64,000 bases of DNA from Marinomonas transparens. GTDB lineage: Bacteria > Pseudomonadota > Gammaproteobacteria > Pseudomonadales > Marinomonadaceae. Below, one piece after another: positions 63,938 through 64,000 of this stretch. Position 1 is the stretch's first letter. Every line of letters starts with the position of its first letter. The notes beneath the pieces are model-generated. The model was not told the DNA's origin, did not search any database, and was given only the letters and a program-made list of their open reading frames with translations. Location of the stretch: the NCBI RefSeq assembly GCF_016463975.1, contig NZ_JAEMNX010000002.1, positions 62,001 to 126,000 on the forward strand. The letters run 5' to 3'. Made by a program: the position numbers and the translations under genes.

Positions 63938-64000
63938 CTATATGATGCCCAATTTTGCAGTGGCCAAGTGGTAGCGGCGCATGGCTTCATCAATACGCCA
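63938..64000 (-). CDS. partial tail assembly protein, probably gpE-like
   Basis: An open frame enters from the right edge and ends WRIDEAMRRYHLATAKLGII before a TAG at 63938. Its place just upstream of the tape measure gene is that of P2 gpE. A -1 shift near the AAAATTG at 63951-63957 would extend it to a stop at 63891, as in the P2 E/E' fusion. Only the C-terminus is visible. Confidence 0.45.
   Translation of the reverse strand, partial: WRIDEAMRRYHLATAKLGII

Overview
The window looks like a chromosome segment of a marine gammaproteobacterium of the Oceanospirillales, most likely Marinomonas or a close relative. This is an inference from gene content and order (recC-recB-recD, ihfB-lapA-lapB-pyrF, gsk, a RhtX/FptX-type permease, a P2-like tail module); no 16S gene or other marker is present to prove it.

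Layout. 1-3.3 kb: a leftward fatty-acid beta-oxidation pair (FadB-like multifunctional protein, then thiolase). 3.3-4.0 kb: a 190-bp MITE-like element and a decayed IS5-family transposase. 4.0-23.8 kb: the most notable region, an iron-regulated siderophore locus. An AraC-type regulator and a TonB-dependent receptor diverge around a 31-bp Fur-box palindrome. The receptor is followed, all rightward, by an MbtI/Irp9-type salicylate synthase, a flavin N-monooxygenase, a C-A-T-(partial C)-C nonribosomal peptide synthetase, an MbtH protein, a free-standing adenylation domain with an exact threonine code, an ArCP-Cy-T protein, a salicyl-AMP ligase, a methyltransferase, an unknown 156-aa protein and a RhtX/FptX-type permease. 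Together these predict a salicyl-methyloxazoline siderophore with a hydroxamate or N-hydroxyamine part. I cannot match the gene order to a characterised system.

23.8-24.8 kb is a graveyard: a frameshifted sugar-ABC permease fragment, the broken C-terminus of a polymorphic toxin overlapping its intact small immunity-like partner, and an IS66 remnant. 24.8-32.9 kb is an AT-rich accessory module: a Dpp/Opp-type ABC transporter, an AtzF-like allophanate hydrolase, and a divergent LysR regulator.

33.2-59.9 kb is mostly conserved housekeeping DNA: tRNA-Val, uvrB, a persulfide dioxygenase-SulP pair, comEA-like, pyrF, lapB, lapA, ihfB, ppa, trxB, moeB/thiF-like, gsk, cheW, a Tim44-domain protein, trpS, recD-recB-recC, two tandem tRNA-Ala genes, an EAL-HDOD protein, tRNA-Leu and a YciA-type thioesterase. 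From 60.3 kb to the right edge lies the 3' end of a P2-like contractile tail module (gpE-like, tape measure, gpU, gpX, gpD; leftward), from a prophage or a tailocin that continues outside the window.

How the genes work together: the siderophore locus carries regulation, ligand synthesis, loading, assembly and uptake (outer and inner membrane), but shows no thioesterase, no dedicated exporter, no phosphopantetheinyl transferase and no acyltransferase for the N-hydroxy group. Release chemistry and the final product are therefore the open questions.
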